Source: Comamonadaceae bacterium (lineage in GTDB: Bacteria > Pseudomonadota > Gammaproteobacteria > Burkholderiales > Burkholderiaceae_C). From it: a stretch of 64,000 bases of DNA. Each line of letters starts with the position of its first letter. Within the stretch, counting starts at the first letter, position 1. The position numbers and the translations under genes were made by a program. The stretch lies in the NCBI GenBank assembly GCA_947455145.1, contig CANGME010000014.1, positions 1-64,000 of the forward strand, given 5' to 3'. Below the pieces are notes generated by a model that saw only the letters and a list, made by a program, of their open reading frames with translations, was not told the origin of the DNA and did not search any database. Positions 28,067-37,641 of this stretch are shown here, piece after piece.

Positions 28067-29152
28067 ATGTTGGTTGATTTAGCCACGCCAGTAATGCTCT
28101 GGCAAAAAGAGTTTGGTCGTAATAGTTTGCCTTGGCAAAATACCATTGATCCTTACCGCGTATGGTTGTCAGAAATCATGCTGCAGCAAACCCAAGTGGT
28201 CACGGTGTTGGAGTACTTCCCCCGCTTCATGGCGCAATTCCCTGATATCCGATCTTTGGCTAAAGCGCATTTAGATGAGGTTTTGTCTTTATGGAGTGGT
28301 TTGGGCTACTACAGCCGTGCGCGCAATCTTCATGCGTGTGCAATTCAGGTTGTGGCACTTCATGGGGGCGAATTTCCTAGTAATGCAAAACTGTTGATGA
28401 GCTTGCCCGGCATTGGTCGTTCAACTGCTGCAGCCATTGCGTCCATCTGCTTCGGTGAGCGGGCTGCGATTTTGGATGGCAATGTCAAACGTGTGCTGAC
28501 ACGCTTCCTGGGATTTGGTGAAGACCTGGCCAAAGCGGCCAACGAGCGCGCTTTATGGGACTTGGCCACCCAAGTGCTGCCGGAGCATGACCTCAAACGC
28601 AGCATGCCCCGCTATACCCAGGGCATGATGGATTTGGGGGCCACGGTGTGCCTGAGTAAAAAACCGCTGTGCATGGCTTGCCCGCTGCAGCAAACCTGCC
28701 TGGCCCACGCAGAAGGCGCGCCGCAAAAGTACCCTGTTAAGACCCGCAAACTCAAACGCAGCTCGCAGTCGATCTGGATGCTGTGGGTGCAAACGCCTCA
28801 GGGTGACGTGCGGCTGAGCCGCAGGCCCACGCCGGGCGTGTGGGCCGGGCTGTATTGCTTTGATCTTTTTGACAGCCGTGAGGCGCTTGAAGCAGCTGTG
28901 CCGACCCCCTACCACGCCGCGCTGATGGACGAAGCTGTGGTGTCTCACGTGCTCACGCACAAAGACCTTTTCTTGCACCCGGTTCGGCTATGCCTGCCTG
29001 CTGACGTGCAGACGGCAGACACCAAGGCGCAATCGCCTGGAGCTTGGTTCGCCGCTGATCAGTGGCCGGGCCTGGGTTTGCCTGCACCCGTGCGCAAGTT
29101 GCTAGTGCTCGCTGCCCAAGTCGCGGTGCCGCTTGAGGGTGCGCCACTGTGA
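28067..29152 (+). CDS. mutY: A/G-specific adenine glycosylase
   Basis: A 361-residue enzyme removing adenine opposite 8-oxoguanine. [24 protein letters not shown] holds the catalytic Glu (here written in two parts: [16 protein letters not shown] and IMLQQTQV). The helix-hairpin-helix is [17 protein letters not shown] with catalytic Asp in ILDGNVKRV. The cluster CX6CX2CX5C is complete, and the NUDIX-like C-terminal domain reads the oxidised base. Its last 51 bases overlap the convergent rapZ gene. Confidence 0.97.
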   Translation: MLVDLATPVMLWQKEFGRNSLPWQNTIDPYRVWLSEIMLQQTQVVTVLEYFPRFMAQFPDIRSLAKAHLDEVLSLWSGLGYYSRARNLHACAIQVVALHGGEFPSNAKLLMSLPGIGRSTAAAIASICFGERAAILDGNVKRVLTRFLGFGEDLAKAANERALWDLATQVLPEHDLKRSMPRYTQGMMDLGATVCLSKKPLCMACPLQQTCLAHAEGAPQKYPVKTRKLKRSSQSIWMLWVQTPQGDVRLSRRPTPGVWAGLYCFDLFDSREALEAAVPTPYHAALMDEAVVSHVLTHKDLFLHPVRLCLPADVQTADTKAQSPGAWFAADQWPGLGLPAPVRKLLVLAAQVAVPLEGAPL

Positions 29153-29980
29153 TTCGAAGCGCGCTGCGAGCTGCTCCACCAAATAAACCGAGCGGTGCTG
29201 CCCACCCGTGCAGCCTATGGCCACGGTGACGTAGCTGCGGTGGTTGCGCGAGAGCGGCTCCAACCAATGGCTGAGGAACTGGGCAATCTGCTCCTGCATT
29301 TGCCGTACCTCGGGTTGTTGCTTTAAAAACTCGGCTACCGGCTCATCTTTGCCGCTGAGCGCCTTGAGTGCCGTTTCGTAATAAGGGTTAGGCAGCATTC
29401 GCACATCAAACACATAATCTGCCGCGCCAGGAATGCCGCGTTTAAAAGAGAAAGACTCAAACACCAGCGTCAATTGGTCACCTGACACAGAGACCAGTGA
29501 TTTCACCTGGTCTTGCAGTTGCGCATGGCGCAGCAAGGTGGTGTCGATGACGTGCGCATGCTCGCGCAAGTTGCTGAGCAGTTGGCGTTCTAGCTCAATG
29601 GCATCGACCAGCGCGCGGCTCAGGTCATGGTGGGCTGAGCCGGGGTTGATTTGCGAAAGTGGATGCTTGCGCCGGGTTTCAGAAAATCGCCGCACCAGCG
29701 CGTCGGTACTGGCATCCAAAAACAAGAACTTCACGTCCATGCCTTGGTGTCGCATATTGGCCAGCAAGGCAGGCACTTGGGCCAGGGAAGATGAACTGCG
29801 CACGTCCATAGCAATGGCCAGACGGGTGCCATTTTTTTTTCGCTCCAGTTCGACCAGTGGCTGCAGCAGATCAGGCGGCAAGTTGTCCACGCAGAAGTAG
29901 CCAGCGTCCTCCAACACACGCAGCGCAACAGTCTTGCCCGAGCCCGACATGCCGGTGATGAGGACAATTTCCATGGACAT
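29102..29980 (-). CDS. rapZ: RNase adapter protein RapZ
   Basis: A 292-residue nucleotide-binding protein that in enterobacteria guides RNase E to the GlmZ small RNA; in Burkholderiales the target is not known. Walker A is GMSGSGKT (10-17), followed by [10 protein letters not shown]; the C-terminal [14 protein letters not shown] and [20 protein letters not shown] regions are intact. It follows recN by 11 bases. Its end overlaps mutY by 51 bases on the opposite strand, so both C-termini are encoded by the same DNA. Confidence 0.95.
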   Translation of the reverse strand: MSMEIVLITGMSGSGKTVALRVLEDAGYFCVDNLPPDLLQPLVELERKKNGTRLAIAMDVRSSSSLAQVPALLANMRHQGMDVKFLFLDASTDALVRRFSETRRKHPLSQINPGSAHHDLSRALVDAIELERQLLSNLREHAHVIDTTLLRHAQLQDQVKSLVSVSGDQLTLVFESFSFKRGIPGAADYVFDVRMLPNPYYETALKALSGKDEPVAEFLKQQPEVRQMQEQIAQFLSHWLEPLSRNHRSYVTVAIGCTGGQHRSVYLVEQLAARFESQWRTLKRHRDLGSEH

Positions 29981-29991
29981 CGTTATAGCCT

Positions 29992-31641
29992 CTAGCCCTG
30001 TGTTTGCAGCATTTCTTTGGCGTGGGCTAGGGTTGTGCCCAGTAGGCGCTCACCGCCCAGCATACGCGCGATCTCCGCTACCCGCTGCTCACCCTGCACG
30101 GCGCTGACCATGCTGAGCGTGGCCGCGCCTTGTAGCTGCTTGGCCACCACCAGGTGATGGTCGGCGCAAGACGCCACTTGCGGAAGATGCGTCACCGCCA
30201 GCACTTGCCGATCCAGGCCGAGCTGCTTCATGAGTTGCCCCACAGTCTCTGCCACCGCCCCACCCACGCCCGCATCCACCTCGTCAAAAATCAGGGTTTG
30301 CGCCGTGCCCAGACGGCTGGTCGTCACGGCGATGGACAGGGCCATGCGCGATAACTCCCCGCCCGAGGCCACCTTGCTGACCGGGCGCGGTGTGCTGCCC
30401 GCATGGCCTGCCACCAAGAAACTCACCTCTTCCAGGCCGCTTTGTTGTGGCTCCGGCGTGGCTTGCAACGCCACTTCAAAGCGTCCGCCCTGCATGCCAA
30501 GGCCTTGCATAGCTTGGGTGATGGACTTGGCCAAGAGCGGCGCGGCTTTGGTTCGTGCACGCGATATTTTTTTAGCTTCTTCGGTGTAAGCGATTTGCGC
30601 GGTTTGAGCTGCGGTTTGCAGACCGGCCAAATCACTGGCGGCATCCAGTCGGGTCAGCTCTTCTTTCCAAGTGGCCAACAAAGTAGCCAGTTCAGAAGGA
30701 GCGCGCTTGTAGCGCCGTGCCAGCGAGACCCACTGCGTCATGCGCGCGTCCAACTCAGCCAAGCGCTCGGGGTCCAGGTCGGTGCGGCGCAGATAGGTGT
30801 GCAGGGAGTGCACTGCGTCTTCCACCTGCGCCAGGCTGGAGGCCAGCACCTCGCTCATGTCCTTGAAGTCGGGCTCCAGGTGGGCCTGCTTTTGCAGCAA
30901 TTGCTGGGCGGAGTTCAGTGCACTTAAAGCGCTGACTTCATCGCCCTCTAGCGCGGCAACGGCCCCCTGCGCGGCATCCAGCAGCGCTTGCACATGCGAC
31001 AAGCGACCGTGGTCGGTGTTGATTTCTTCCCATTCGCCTGCCTGGGGTGCGAGTTTTTCAAGCTCACCAATTTGCCAGCTTAGTCGCTCGCGCTCTTGGT
31101 CTAAAGAGTCTTGCGCGGCGCGGGCTTCGGCCAAGGCAGATTGGGCACGCCGCCAGCCTTGCCAAAGTGAGCTCAGCGTTGCTGTGCTGCACTGCGCATA
31201 GGCATCCAGCAGGCCGCGCACGGCGTCAGGGCGGGTCAGGCTTTGCCAGGCATGCTGGCCGTGAATGTCAAGCAACTGCTCGCCCAACTCACGCAACTGC
31301 GTAGCCGTGGCGGGGCTGCCGTTGATCCAGGCACGGCTTTTGCCTTGGGTGTCCACGGTGCGGCGCAGCAGCAGGGTTTCACCGGCGTCAAAGCCCGCGT
31401 CTTCCAGCCAGGTATGCAAGCCCACAGGGTTGTCGAATTCGGCGCTGACCTCGGTGCGTGTGGCCCCTTCACGGATCACGCCGCTATCTGCCCTAGCCCC
31501 GGTGACCAGTTGCAGCGCGTCAATCAGTATGGACTTGCCCGCGCCGGTTTCACCCGTTAGCACGGTGAAGCCGCTCTCCAAATCAAGCTCCAGCTCACGG
31601 ACGATGACGAAATCCCGCAGGGCAATGCGTTTGAGGCTCAT
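29992..31641 (-). CDS. recN: DNA repair protein RecN
   Basis: A 549-residue SMC-like ATPase for double-strand break repair. [19 protein letters not shown] is Walker [11 protein letters not shown] follows the ABC signature VASGGE, and [12 protein letters not shown] is Walker B. Between them is a coiled coil (~155-370). ATG 31641 ([14 protein letters not shown]) is the family start; a longer frame upstream overlaps nadK. The nadK stop is two bases before it, so nadK-recN-rapZ form one operon. Confidence 0.96.
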   Translation of the reverse strand: MSLKRIALRDFVIVRELELDLESGFTVLTGETGAGKSILIDALQLVTGARADSGVIREGATRTEVSAEFDNPVGLHTWLEDAGFDAGETLLLRRTVDTQGKSRAWINGSPATATQLRELGEQLLDIHGQHAWQSLTRPDAVRGLLDAYAQCSTATLSSLWQGWRRAQSALAEARAAQDSLDQERERLSWQIGELEKLAPQAGEWEEINTDHGRLSHVQALLDAAQGAVAALEGDEVSALSALNSAQQLLQKQAHLEPDFKDMSEVLASSLAQVEDAVHSLHTYLRRTDLDPERLAELDARMTQWVSLARRYKRAPSELATLLATWKEELTRLDAASDLAGLQTAAQTAQIAYTEEAKKISRARTKAAPLLAKSITQAMQGLGMQGGRFEVALQATPEPQQSGLEEVSFLVAGHAGSTPRPVSKVASGGELSRMALSIAVTTSRLGTAQTLIFDEVDAGVGGAVAETVGQLMKQLGLDRQVLAVTHLPQVASCADHHLVVAKQLQGAATLSMVSAVQGEQRVAEIARMLGGERLLGTTLAHAKEMLQTQG

Positions 31642-31643
31642 GG

Positions 31644-32540
31644 TCAGGCCATCCCTTCGTTCCAATGAAGTTTTTGCCGCAGGGTGTGAAAGTAAGTCCA
31701 ACCGATGGGGTGCAAAAATCGCACCCGGTGTGCAGAGCGCTTCACGATGATGCGGTCGCCAATCAACAAAGAGGCGAGCGACTGCATATCGAAATTGGCA
31801 CTGGCGTCGCGCCCTGAGACGATCTCAATGGCGATCTCTGATTCGTTGGAAACAACGAAGGGTCGATTCGACAAAGTGTGTGAGGCAATCGGTGCTAGCA
31901 CCCAGCCCGCAATCGAGGGGTGCAAGATAGGCCCACCCGCTGACAGCGAGTAGGCGGTGGAGCCCGTGGGTGTGGCAATGATCAAGCCATCAGCCCGCTG
32001 GTTGGCTACAAAGTTCCCGTCAATTTCGACTCGCAACTCCACCATGCCCGAGGTGGTGCCCCGGTGCACGACCACATCGTTCATGGCAAGTGCGTCAAAC
32101 ACGCATTGACCATCCCGCATCACGCGGGCATGCATCAGGCTGCGGTGGTCTTCTGCATACTCGCCGCCAAGAATGGGCGTCAGGGTGGTTTCAAAACTGC
32201 CAAAGGGAATGTCGGTGATGAAGCCCAGGCGACCGTGGTTGATGCCCACCAGCGGCACGTCAAAACGGGCCAGCTGGCGACCAATGCCCAGCATGGTGCC
32301 GTCGCCCCCCACCACCAGACCCAGATCGCAGTGCGTGCCGATGGTGGGCACGTCCATGACGGCGTAGCCGGTGAGGCCGGTGTTGTTGGCGGTCTGCGCC
32401 TCCAGCACCACCTCGCAACCTTGAGCGTGCAGGAAATGGGCAATCTCTTGCAGCGCTGAGCGTGTCGAAGCGGCCTGAGCCCCCGCGCCAGAGGTCAGGT
32501 ACTTGCCAATCAGCGCAACCTTGTGGAATTTGGACTTCAT
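31644..32540 (-). CDS. nadK: NAD kinase
   Basis: A 298-residue enzyme phosphorylating NAD to [16 protein letters not shown] is the diacylglycerol-kinase-type GGDG motif, [10 protein letters not shown] the conserved helix, and [17 protein letters not shown] the signature. The start at 32540 ([14 protein letters not shown]) leaves 28 bases to the divergent hrcA; an ATG two codons earlier is possible. It heads the nadK-recN-rapZ operon. Confidence 0.96.
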   Translation of the reverse strand: MKSKFHKVALIGKYLTSGAGAQAASTRSALQEIAHFLHAQGCEVVLEAQTANNTGLTGYAVMDVPTIGTHCDLGLVVGGDGTMLGIGRQLARFDVPLVGINHGRLGFITDIPFGSFETTLTPILGGEYAEDHRSLMHARVMRDGQCVFDALAMNDVVVHRGTTSGMVELRVEIDGNFVANQRADGLIIATPTGSTAYSLSAGGPILHPSIAGWVLAPIASHTLSNRPFVVSNESEIAIEIVSGRDASANFDMQSLASLLIGDRIIVKRSAHRVRFLHPIGWTYFHTLRQKLHWNEGMA

Positions 32541-32568
32541 GTGCAAATTACATCATTAAAATGAACCC

Positions 32569-33573
32569 ATGCTGGATGATCGTGCCAAGTTGTTGTTGAA
32601 AGCGTTGGTCGAGCGCTATATCGCCGACGGGCAACCTATCGGCTCGCGTACCTTGTCGCGTGCCAGCGGGCTTGAGTTGTCGCCTGCCACCATCCGCAAT
32701 GTCATGTCTGATCTAGAGGAACTGGGCCTGATTGCCAGCCCACACACCTCCGCCGGACGCATACCCACAGCGCGCGGTTACCGCCTGTTTGTGGACACCA
32801 TGCTCACCGTGCAGCAAGGCCAGTTTGCACCGCAAAGCCTGGCCCCAGATCAGCCGCAAAAAGTCATCTCCAACGCGGCCAACCTGCTGTCCAGCTTGTC
32901 CAGCTTTGTGGGTGTGGTCATGTCGCCCAGGCGAAGCTCGGTGTTTCGACAGATCGAGTTTTTACGCCTGTCAGAGCGGCGCTTGCTGGTCATCATCGTC
33001 TCGCCCGAAGGCGACGTGCAAAACCGCGTTATCTTTACCGAGCAGGACTACACGCAAGACCAATTGGTGGAAGCCGCCAACTACCTCAACGCCAACTACA
33101 AAGGTCTGACCATCGAGCAGGTGCGCGAGCGGCTGAAAAATGAAGTGGAGACCTTGCGCACCGAGATTGCCACCCTGATGCAGGCTGCGGTGGCCGCCAG
33201 CTCTGAGGCCATGTCTGACACCAAGGACGAGGTCGTCATCTCAGGCGAGCGCAACCTGCTGGCCGTGACAGATTTCTCCAGCGACATGGGCCACCTGCGC
33301 CGGGCCTTTGATTTGTTTGAAGAAAAGGCGCAGCTCATGCGCTTGCTCGATATTGCGGGTCAGGCCGAGGGTGTGCGCATTTTCATTGGTGGTGAAAGCA
33401 AGGTTGTTCCGTTTGAAGACCTTTCCATCGTCAGCGCGCCTTATGAGGTGGACGGCCAGATCGTCGGCACCCTCGGCGTTATCGGCCCCACCCGAATGCC
33501 CTATGACCGCATGATCCAGATTGTGGACATCACCTCCAAGCTGGTCAGCAACGCGCTGAGCCATCACAAGTAG
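32569..33573 (+). CDS. hrcA: heat-inducible transcription repressor HrcA
   Basis: A 334-residue repressor of groESL/dnaK-type genes that binds CIRCE operators and senses GroEL. The winged helix is at the N-terminus ([21 protein letters not shown]), followed by [33 protein letters not shown] and the late [12 protein letters not shown] motif. No CIRCE inverted repeat is present near this gene or elsewhere in the window, so its targets lie outside. The divergent nadK-hrcA arrangement is usual here. Confidence 0.95.
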   Translation: MLDDRAKLLLKALVERYIADGQPIGSRTLSRASGLELSPATIRNVMSDLEELGLIASPHTSAGRIPTARGYRLFVDTMLTVQQGQFAPQSLAPDQPQKVISNAANLLSSLSSFVGVVMSPRRSSVFRQIEFLRLSERRLLVIIVSPEGDVQNRVIFTEQDYTQDQLVEAANYLNANYKGLTIEQVRERLKNEVETLRTEIATLMQAAVAASSEAMSDTKDEVVISGERNLLAVTDFSSDMGHLRRAFDLFEEKAQLMRLLDIAGQAEGVRIFIGGESKVVPFEDLSIVSAPYEVDGQIVGTLGVIGPTRMPYDRMIQIVDITSKLVSNALSHHK

Positions 33574-33578
33574 CCGCT

Positions 33579-33584
33579 TACAAT
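33579..33584 (+). promoter_or_regulatory. -10 element for tRNA-Met
   Basis: TACAAT lies 13 bases before the tRNA-Met gene, just after the hrcA stop. A weak -35 (CTGAGC, 33556-33561) sits 17 bases upstream inside hrcA. Good fit for a sigma-70 promoter at the -10 only. Confidence 0.5.
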
Positions 33585-33597
33585 CGACGCTTCGGTT

Positions 33598-33674
33598 GGG
33601 GCGTTAGCTCAGTTGGTTAGAGCAGAGGACTCATAATCCTTTGGTCGAGTGTTCAAGTCACTCACGCCCTACCA
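33598..33674 (+). tRNA. tRNA-Met (CAT), elongator type
   Basis: A full cloverleaf: acceptor GGGGCGT pairs with ACGCCCT (first pair G-T), discriminator A, encoded CCA. The anticodon stem AGGA/TCCT closes CTCATAA, anticodon CAT. The paired first base of the acceptor and the absence of three G-C pairs at the anticodon stem base argue for elongator rather than initiator; a tRNA-Ile with modified CAT (k2C34) cannot be wholly excluded. Confidence 0.93.
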
Positions 33675-33686
33675 TTTAAATTAGGC

Positions 33687-33692
33687 TATAAT
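33687..33692 (+). promoter_or_regulatory. consensus -10 box before tRNA-Arg
   Basis: A perfect TATAAT stands 10 bases before the tRNA-Arg gene, in the 28-base spacer between the two tRNAs. No -35 hexamer is found at 16-18 bases because that stretch is the 3' end of tRNA-Met. It may give the second tRNA an extra start, or be chance. Confidence 0.4.
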
Positions 33693-33702
33693 TCAAAGCT
33701 TC

Positions 33703-33779
33703 GCGGCTGTAGCTCAGTTGGATAGAGTACTTGGCTACGAACCAAGGGGTCGTGGGTTCAATTCCTGCCAGCCGCACCA
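33703..33779 (+). tRNA. tRNA-Arg (ACG)
   Basis: Acceptor GCGGCTG pairs with CAGCCGC, discriminator A, encoded CCA. The anticodon stem TTGG/CCAA closes CTACGAA, anticodon ACG (read as ICG after deamination). D and T arms are standard. It lies 28 bases after tRNA-Met. Confidence 0.96.
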
Positions 33780-33786
33780 AAAAGAT

Positions 33787-33819
33787 AAAGCCTGCAACTG
33801 AAAAGTTGCAGGCTTTTTT
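33787..33819 (+). terminator. rho-independent terminator after the tRNA pair
   Basis: A 13-base perfect stem, AAAGCCTGCAACT with AGTTGCAGGCTTT, closes a GAAA tetraloop and ends in a run of six T. It begins eight bases after tRNA-Arg and separates the tRNAs from greB. Confidence 0.93.
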
Positions 33820-33863
33820 CTTGGTCGTAAACTGTCCTGAGGTCAGTCTTAAGGGAAGCCGAC

Positions 33864-34424
33864 ATGAGCAAGGCATTTACCAAAGAAAGCGATGCCGCAG
33901 ACGATGATGAGCTGCAGCTCCCGCCATTGCCAGCGGGTGGTAAAAACTACATCACACCGCAAGGCTATGCACGTTTGCGCACTGAACTGCTCGATCTCAT
34001 AGACAACGAGCGCCCCAAGATCGTCGATGCCGTTTATTGGGCGGCCAGTAATGGTGATCGTTCAGAAAACGGCGACTACATCTACGGCAAAAAACGCCTG
34101 CGTGAGATTGACAGGCGTATTCGCTTTCTAACTAAACGTCTGGAAATTGCCGAGGTGGCCGAGCCTAGCTTGCACCATGGCATTGATCAAATCTTTTTTG
34201 GAGCTACCGTCACCTACGTCGATGACGCGGGGTTAGAGCGCACCATCACCATACTGGGCATTGATGAGGCCGATAGCTCGCAGGCCCAGGTGAGTTGGGT
34301 GTCGCCGATTGCGCGCACTCTGCTCAAGGCGCATGTGGGCGATGTGCTTCGGTTGGTCACGCCTACTGGCGTTGACGAGTTGGAGGTACTGGCGGTGCAT
34401 TACCCGGCTACGCCTTTGGTTTGA
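33864..34424 (+). CDS. greB: transcription elongation factor GreB
   Basis: A 186-residue factor that rescues backtracked RNA polymerase by stimulating transcript cleavage. The GreA/B coiled coil begins NYITPQGYARLRTELL and its tip NGDRSENGDYIYGKKRLREI holds the acidic residues (Asp/Glu) that carry the Mg ion. The C-terminal FKBP-like domain ends with LRLVTPTGVDELEVLAVHY. The extended N-terminus and the YIYGKKRLREID run fit GreB rather than GreA. AAGGGAAG precedes the ATG. Convergent with spoT, with no gap. Confidence 0.94.
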   Translation: MSKAFTKESDAADDDELQLPPLPAGGKNYITPQGYARLRTELLDLIDNERPKIVDAVYWAASNGDRSENGDYIYGKKRLREIDRRIRFLTKRLEIAEVAEPSLHHGIDQIFFGATVTYVDDAGLERTITILGIDEADSSQAQVSWVSPIARTLLKAHVGDVLRLVTPTGVDELEVLAVHYPATPLV

Positions 34425-36698
34425 TCAGAAGTGGCCCCGGATGCGGCTGGCATGCAGCACCGAGGGTGCACGTTTGAGGCTGCGCAGAGCAGTCTCCAAA
34501 TGCGCGGTGTCTCTTACGGCGATAACAAAGCGCAAATCAGTGGTGTCTTGTGCCGAGTCTTCGCCCATGTCGATGTGGGCGATGTCAGCCTCGGCGGATG
34601 CCAATGCCGAGGCAACGCGGGCCAGTACCCCTTTGCCGTTGGTGACGGTGACGAGAATGCCGGCCTCAAAGGTGCGCACGGGTTCATCAGACCACTCGAC
34701 GCTGATGAAGCGGTCGCTGTCTTTGTTTTGGAGTTTTTGAGCCACGATGCAGTCATCTGTGTGCACAGCTAGGCCTTCACCGCGCCCCAAGTAGCCCAAG
34801 ATGCTATCCCCGGGTATCGGGCGGCAGCAGGTTGAAAATTGAACCGAGGCGTTTTCGCTACCGTCGATGGTGACCGTGTCTTGAGTTTGGGACTCGTGCG
34901 GCGCAAAGCGCTCTAGGGTCAATAGCAAGGGGTCGGGTTTTTGGCCACTTTCCACCAAGAGTTTCAATAAGCGTTTGGCAACAATGGTGGCAATACGTTT
35001 GCCTAATCCAATGTCGGTCAGTAGTTCATCCCGAGTCTTGTTGCCGGTAAAGCGCAGAACTTTGTCCCATAGGCCTTGTGGAGCATCATTCTCGTCAGGC
35101 AGTTTTTCAATGCCTTCGGCGCGCAACGCTTGGGTCAGTAATTTTTGACCGAGCAACTCAGACTCGTTTTGCGCCATGGTTTTCAGGTGATGCCTGATTT
35201 TGGAGCGTGCACGTGCGGTGCGCACAAAGCTGAGCCAGGCCGGGTTGGGTGTAGCGTCGGCTGAGGTGACAACCTCCACGACGTCGCCATTTTTGAGTTT
35301 GTTGCGCAGGGGTGCTTGATCGCCGTTGATCTTGGCCGCCACAGCGTGGTCGCCTACATTGCTGTGGATGGCGTAGGCAAAGTCCACCACTGTGGCGCCA
35401 CGCGGCAGGGCCATGATGCGGCTCTTTGGAGTGAACACATAGACCGCATCGGGAAAGAGATCCACCTTGACGTGATCCCAAAATTCGGCGGCGTCGCGGG
35501 TCTCCACCTGGATGTCCAGCAAAGACTGCAACCACTTGACGCCAAGCCGGTCCGTTGAAGCGCTGTTGGACTCTGCGGTTTTGTACAGCCAATGGGCGGC
35601 GACGCCTGAATCCGCCACAACGTTCATGGTTTCGGTGCGAATTTGAAACTCAATGTTGACACCAGAAGGGCCCACCAATGTAGTGTGCAGCGACTGGTAG
35701 CCATTGGGTTTGGCAATGGCAATGTGATCTTTGAACTTGCCCGGCACGGGCTTGTAGAGTTGGTGTAGGACGCCTAGCGCGGTGTAGCAATCGATCAGAT
35801 TGGGCACCAGCACGCGAAAGCCGTAAATATCTGTGATCTGGGCAAACGTGAGATGCTTGTCATCCATTTTTTTGTAAATGGAGTAGAGCGTTTTTTCGCG
35901 GCCCGTTATTTGCACAGATATGCCTGGCGTTTTAAATGAAGCTTCTACTTCACGCTCAACTTTCTGAAATAAATCGCGTCGTCGACCGCGAGCCCTGGCA
36001 ATGGCTTTGGACAAGGTGGCGTAGCGCCACGGGAACAGGTGGCGAAAAGACAGGTCCTGCAGTTCTTGATAGGTTTGATTCAGGCCCAAGCGGTAGGAAA
36101 TGGGGGCATATATCTCCAAGGTCTCTGAGGCGATGCGGGCCCACTTGTCACGCGGTGCGTCCGAGAGCGTGCGCATATTGTGAGTGCGGTCAGCCAACTT
36201 GATCAGAATGACACGCACATCGCGCGCCATGGCCAAGAGCATCTTGCGAAAAGACTCGGCCTGGTTTTCTTCGCGGGTGGAGAAGTGCAATTTCTCCAGC
36301 TTGGTCAAGCCGTCCACCAACTCGGCCACGGGGGATCCAAAGCGCTCAATCAACTCGGTTTTGGTCACGCCGCAGTCTTCCAGCGCGTCATGCAGCAGGG
36401 CGGCCATCAGGGCTTGTGCATCCAGCTTCCATTCGGCGCACTGGGCCGTTACTGCGATGGGATGCGTGATGTAGGGCTCACCACTGTTGCGCAATTGGCC
36501 CAGATGCGCCTCATCGGCGAAGCGGTAGGCTTGACGGACTTGCTCTAAATCAGCGGGGGAGAGATAGTCCAGCTTGGCAATGAGACTGGCAAAGCTGGCG
36601 GCTGTTGCGTTGGCCGCAGCAGGGTTGGAGACGGATTTCCCTTTTCCCGATTTGATGTGCTCAGGTTTGTTTGTTGGGGTATTGCTTCCGTTGTCCAT
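34425..36698 (-). CDS. spoT: bifunctional (p)ppGpp synthetase/hydrolase SpoT
   Basis: A 757-residue RSH enzyme setting the alarmone level. The hydrolase HD motif is intact (LLHDALEDC, His103-Asp104, with RFADEAHLGQLRNSGEPYITHP before it), so it can degrade ppGpp, unlike RelA. The synthetase domain shows IAIAKPNGYQSLHTTLVGP. Then come TGS (DAVYVFTPKSRIMALPRGAT), a helical region, a zinc-finger-like CCRPIPGD and the C-terminal ACT domain. It follows rpoZ, as usual, but with a terminator between them. Confidence 0.95.
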   Translation of the reverse strand: MDNGSNTPTNKPEHIKSGKGKSVSNPAAANATAASFASLIAKLDYLSPADLEQVRQAYRFADEAHLGQLRNSGEPYITHPIAVTAQCAEWKLDAQALMAALLHDALEDCGVTKTELIERFGSPVAELVDGLTKLEKLHFSTREENQAESFRKMLLAMARDVRVILIKLADRTHNMRTLSDAPRDKWARIASETLEIYAPISYRLGLNQTYQELQDLSFRHLFPWRYATLSKAIARARGRRRDLFQKVEREVEASFKTPGISVQITGREKTLYSIYKKMDDKHLTFAQITDIYGFRVLVPNLIDCYTALGVLHQLYKPVPGKFKDHIAIAKPNGYQSLHTTLVGPSGVNIEFQIRTETMNVVADSGVAAHWLYKTAESNSASTDRLGVKWLQSLLDIQVETRDAAEFWDHVKVDLFPDAVYVFTPKSRIMALPRGATVVDFAYAIHSNVGDHAVAAKINGDQAPLRNKLKNGDVVEVVTSADATPNPAWLSFVRTARARSKIRHHLKTMAQNESELLGQKLLTQALRAEGIEKLPDENDAPQGLWDKVLRFTGNKTRDELLTDIGLGKRIATIVAKRLLKLLVESGQKPDPLLLTLERFAPHESQTQDTVTIDGSENASVQFSTCCRPIPGDSILGYLGRGEGLAVHTDDCIVAQKLQNKDSDRFISVEWSDEPVRTFEAGILVTVTNGKGVLARVASALASAEADIAHIDMGEDSAQDTTDLRFVIAVRDTAHLETALRSLKRAPSVLHASRIRGHF

Positions 36699-36741
36699 GC
36701 CTTAAATGTAGCGTGCAGATAAGCGCTTAGCTGCGCCCCAT

Positions 36742-36771
36742 AAAAAAAGCACCGTGAACGGTGCTTTTTTT
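36742..36771 (-). terminator. rho-independent terminator between rpoZ and spoT
   Basis: AAAAAAAGCACCG and CGGTGCTTTTTTT form a symmetrical stem with a TGAA loop and T runs on both strands, 18 bases after the rpoZ stop. Transcription of spoT thus depends on partial read-through or on a promoter in 36699-36741. Confidence 0.88.
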
Positions 36772-36788
36772 ATGTAGTGCGAGGGCGT

Positions 36789-36992
36789 TTAGAGCGGAAC
36801 TTTTTTCAGCATCTCAATGCCAACTTTGCCTTCCGCAATTTCTCGCAGGGCGGTGACGCAAGGTTTGTTTTTGCTCTCAATTTTGGACGCGTGGCCTTGG
36901 CTGAGCATGCGGGCGCGGTATGTGGCTGCCAGCACGAGTTGGAAACGATTAGGGATCTGCGTGAGGCAGTCTTCGACAGTGATACGGGCCAT
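36789..36992 (-). CDS. rpoZ: RNA polymerase omega subunit
   Basis: A 67-residue omega subunit. [20 protein letters not shown] and the RARMLSQG region match the family. It stabilises beta-prime and forms part of the ppGpp site, which fits the linkage to spoT. It follows gmk by 16 bases. Confidence 0.96.
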   Translation of the reverse strand: MARITVEDCLTQIPNRFQLVLAATYRARMLSQGHASKIESKNKPCVTALREIAEGKVGIEMLKKVPL

Positions 36993-37008
36993 GGGGTGCT
37001 CCAGAAGG

Positions 37009-37629
37009 CTAGGGGATATTCAGTGCTTGGAACGTTTCAGCTCTGGCGCGACGTTGCGCAGAATACTTGAGTCGTTGAGAGTGAACAATCGCTTTAAGGT
37101 CAAAAAGCGCGCGGTCAAACAGCTCGTTGATTATAACGAAGTCGAATTTATGTGCCTGAGCCACTTCAATGGCCGCATTTTTCAGGCGCAACTCAATCAC
37201 CTCGGGCGCGTCTTCACCCCGCCGCTCTAGCCGTGAGCGCAACTCTTCCCAACTGGGGGGCAAGATAAAAATGGAGATGGCGTTGGCAAATGTTTTCTTG
37301 ATTTGTACAGCACCCTGGAAATCAATTTCCAAAATGACATCGCTCCCCTGGGCCATGCGGTCTTCAATGGCTCGCTTGGAGGTGCCATAGCGCTGCGAAT
37401 GCACATGCGCCCACTCCACAAAGGCATCGGCCTGCACCATGGCATCAAATTCGACAGGAGAGACAAAGAAGTATTCCCTGCCATTTTTTTCCTGACCACG
37501 CGGCGCACGCGTGGTGTGCGAGATGGAGAGCTGCAGGTGCGAGTCCAACTCCATCAAAGCCTTGACCAGGCTTGACTTGCCTGCCCCGCTAGGGGCTGCG
37601 ATGACATAGAGATTTCCGGGGTAATCCAT
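37009..37629 (-). CDS. gmk: guanylate kinase
   Basis: A 206-residue enzyme turning GMP into GDP. The P loop is [16 protein letters not shown]; the GMP-binding block [20 protein letters not shown] is intact, and the lid [15 protein letters not shown] follows. It lies 12 bases after yicC and before rpoZ; GMP kinases are a known target of ppGpp in many bacteria. Confidence 0.96.
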   Translation of the reverse strand: MDYPGNLYVIAAPSGAGKSSLVKALMELDSHLQLSISHTTRAPRGQEKNGREYFFVSPVEFDAMVQADAFVEWAHVHSQRYGTSKRAIEDRMAQGSDVILEIDFQGAVQIKKTFANAISIFILPPSWEELRSRLERRGEDAPEVIELRLKNAAIEVAQAHKFDFVIINELFDRALFDLKAIVHSQRLKYSAQRRARAETFQALNIP

Positions 37630-37641
37630 AAGGGTGGCGTC

